A DNA stretch of 17,232 nucleotides from assembly GCA_947461335.1 (NCBI GenBank), contig CANHLB010000013.1, positions 1 to 17,232 on the forward strand. The letters run 5' to 3'. The position numbers and the translations under genes were made by a program. The notes beneath the pieces are model-generated. The model had not been told where the DNA came from. It was given only the letters and a program-made list of their open reading frames with translations, and did not search any database. The DNA is from Burkholderiaceae bacterium. GTDB lineage: Bacteria; Pseudomonadota; Gammaproteobacteria; Burkholderiales; Burkholderiaceae. The stretch's first letter is position 1. The number at the start of each line of letters is the position of its first letter. This document shows positions 16,449 to 17,232 of the stretch, piece after piece.

Positions 16449-17158
16449 ATGCAAATCGTTTAATTGTTGCGGGCATTGCTTTCATTGCTCTTATTTATGT
16501 GCTGTCCTCCAGTATTTTCATTGTTGATCAACGAAAATTTGCTGTGGTGTTCTCTTTTGGTCAAATCGTACGGGTGATAGAAGAGCCTGGTTTACGAGTA
16601 AAGTTGCCAGCCCCATTTGAAAGCGTGCGTTTCTTTGATCGCCGTATTCTGACAATTGATAACCCAGAAGCAGAGCGCTTTATCACTGCCGAGAAGAAAA
16701 ATCTTTTGGTAGATTCTTATGTGAAATGGCGCATTGTTGATCCTCGTAAATTCTTTATCAGCTTTAAGGGTGATGAACGCTTAGCGCAAGACCGACTTAC
16801 TCAATTAGTTCGCTCTGCTTTAAATGAAGAATTTACTAAGCGTACTGTGCGAGAGTTGATTTCAGATCAGCGTGAAGAAGTCATGCAAGGTATTCGTAAA
16901 AAGGTGGCTGATGATGCATCTGATATCGGCGTTGAAATTGTTGACGTTCGTTTAAAGCGTGTTGACCTTTTGGCCGAGATTAGTGATTCGGTATACCGTC
17001 GTATGGAGGCAGAGCGTAAGCGTGTAGCCAATGAGTTGCGCTCAATGGGTGCGGCTGAATCCGACAAGATCCGCGCAAATGCCGAGCGTCAACGCGATAC
17101 GATCTTGGCAGAAGCCTACCGTGATGCACAAAAGATCAAAGGTGCTGGGGATGCTTAG
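16445..17158 (+). CDS. hflC: HflC, FtsH regulator, cut by an in-frame TAG
   Basis: HflC is the partner of HflK in the FtsH-regulating complex. The 237 readable residues begin with an N-terminal membrane helix (about 5-26, LIVAGIAFIALIYVLSSSIF). The SPFH domain follows (FIVDQRKFAVVFSFGQ onward, VKWRIVDPRKFF at about 94-105) and then the coiled-coil region (MEAERKRVANELRS, NAERQRDTILAEAYRDA). GGGAG at 16432-16436 supports the ATG at 16445. The frame stops at TAG (17156-17158) after KGAGDA, exactly where homologues continue with an acidic residue and the conserved tail. Full-length proteins of the family reach roughly 290-335 residues, so about 50 or more are lost. A G-to-T change of GAG would explain it. 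The truncated product may be partly functional or the gene may be dead. Confidence 0.9.
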   Translation: MNANRLIVAGIAFIALIYVLSSSIFIVDQRKFAVVFSFGQIVRVIEEPGLRVKLPAPFESVRFFDRRILTIDNPEAERFITAEKKNLLVDSYVKWRIVDPRKFFISFKGDERLAQDRLTQLVRSALNEEFTKRTVRELISDQREEVMQGIRKKVADDASDIGVEIVDVRLKRVDLLAEISDSVYRRMEAERKRVANELRSMGAAESDKIRANAERQRDTILAEAYRDAQKIKGAGDA

Positions 17159-17232
17159 GCCACAGCACTGTTTGCAGAGGCGTTTGGACGAGATCCCCAA
17201 TTTGCTCAGTTCTATCAAAGTTTAGAAGCCTA
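17159..17232 (+). pseudogene. Orphaned HflC C-terminal coding sequence after the TAG
   Basis: Directly after the stop, the same frame reads ATALFAEAFGRDPQFAQFYQ and then SLEA to the window edge. This is the conserved HflC tail (GDAEA, then FAxAFxxDPxF and RSLxAY in homologues). No indel is needed to join it to the upstream part. It has no start codon of its own in view. The gene end lies outside the window. Confidence 0.85.

Noticed and set aside
1..17232. Mobile elements, phage genes, CRISPR arrays, toxin-antitoxin or defence systems
   Set aside because: No transposase, integrase, regularly spaced repeat or such gene pair is visible; the genes are core housekeeping genes.

Overview
The window reads as an ordinary chromosomal housekeeping segment of a betaproteobacterium in the Burkholderiaceae. 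It is most likely Polynucleobacter or a close, streamlined relative. The reasons are the gene order ndk-rlmN-ispG-hisS-yfgM-bamB-der-hfq-hflX-hflK-hflC, the Burkholderia-like protein sequences, the moderately AT-leaning base composition, and very tight spacing with many overlapping stops and starts. The genus is an inference; the family-level placement is much firmer. I see no phage, insertion sequence, CRISPR array, rRNA, tRNA or obvious horizontally acquired island.

Left block (19-4507, + strand): surE, pcm, nlpD, a PolB-like 3'-5' exonuclease gene and rlmD form a run in which every junction overlaps by 1 to 8 bases. It covers nucleotide phosphatase/stress survival, isoaspartyl protein repair, activation of cell-wall amidases, a DnaQ-fold nuclease and 23S rRNA U1939 methylation. 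The sigma factor gene rpoS, which classically follows nlpD, is not there.

Middle (4508-5769): a gap of about 300 bases holds a possible 26-codon membrane peptide gene on + and a good intrinsic terminator for the - strand. A Bax-inhibitor-1/YccA-like membrane protein gene lies on -. It is divergent from ndk, and the shared intergenic region holds candidate promoters and a 9-bp dyad just upstream of the ndk -10 box.

Right block (5770-17232, + strand): ndk, rlmN, ispG (isoprenoid synthesis), hisS, a YfgM-like membrane protein gene, bamB (outer-membrane assembly), der (ribosome biogenesis GTPase), hfq (RNA chaperone), hflX (ribosome-splitting GTPase), hflK and hflC (FtsH-protease regulators). 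The pilF/rodZ pair often found between rlmN and ispG in relatives is absent.

The most notable observations are at the right end. hflC is cut by an in-frame TAG, and the conserved HflC C-terminal sequence continues in the same frame beyond it to the window edge. hflX encodes its family's conserved N-terminus upstream of its first canonical start codon, with no ATG, GTG or TTG available for it. Two start/stop defects in one hfq-hflXKC cluster suggest gene decay (as in a reducing symbiont genome), unusual translation, or sequence error. I found no convincing undescribed multi-gene system.
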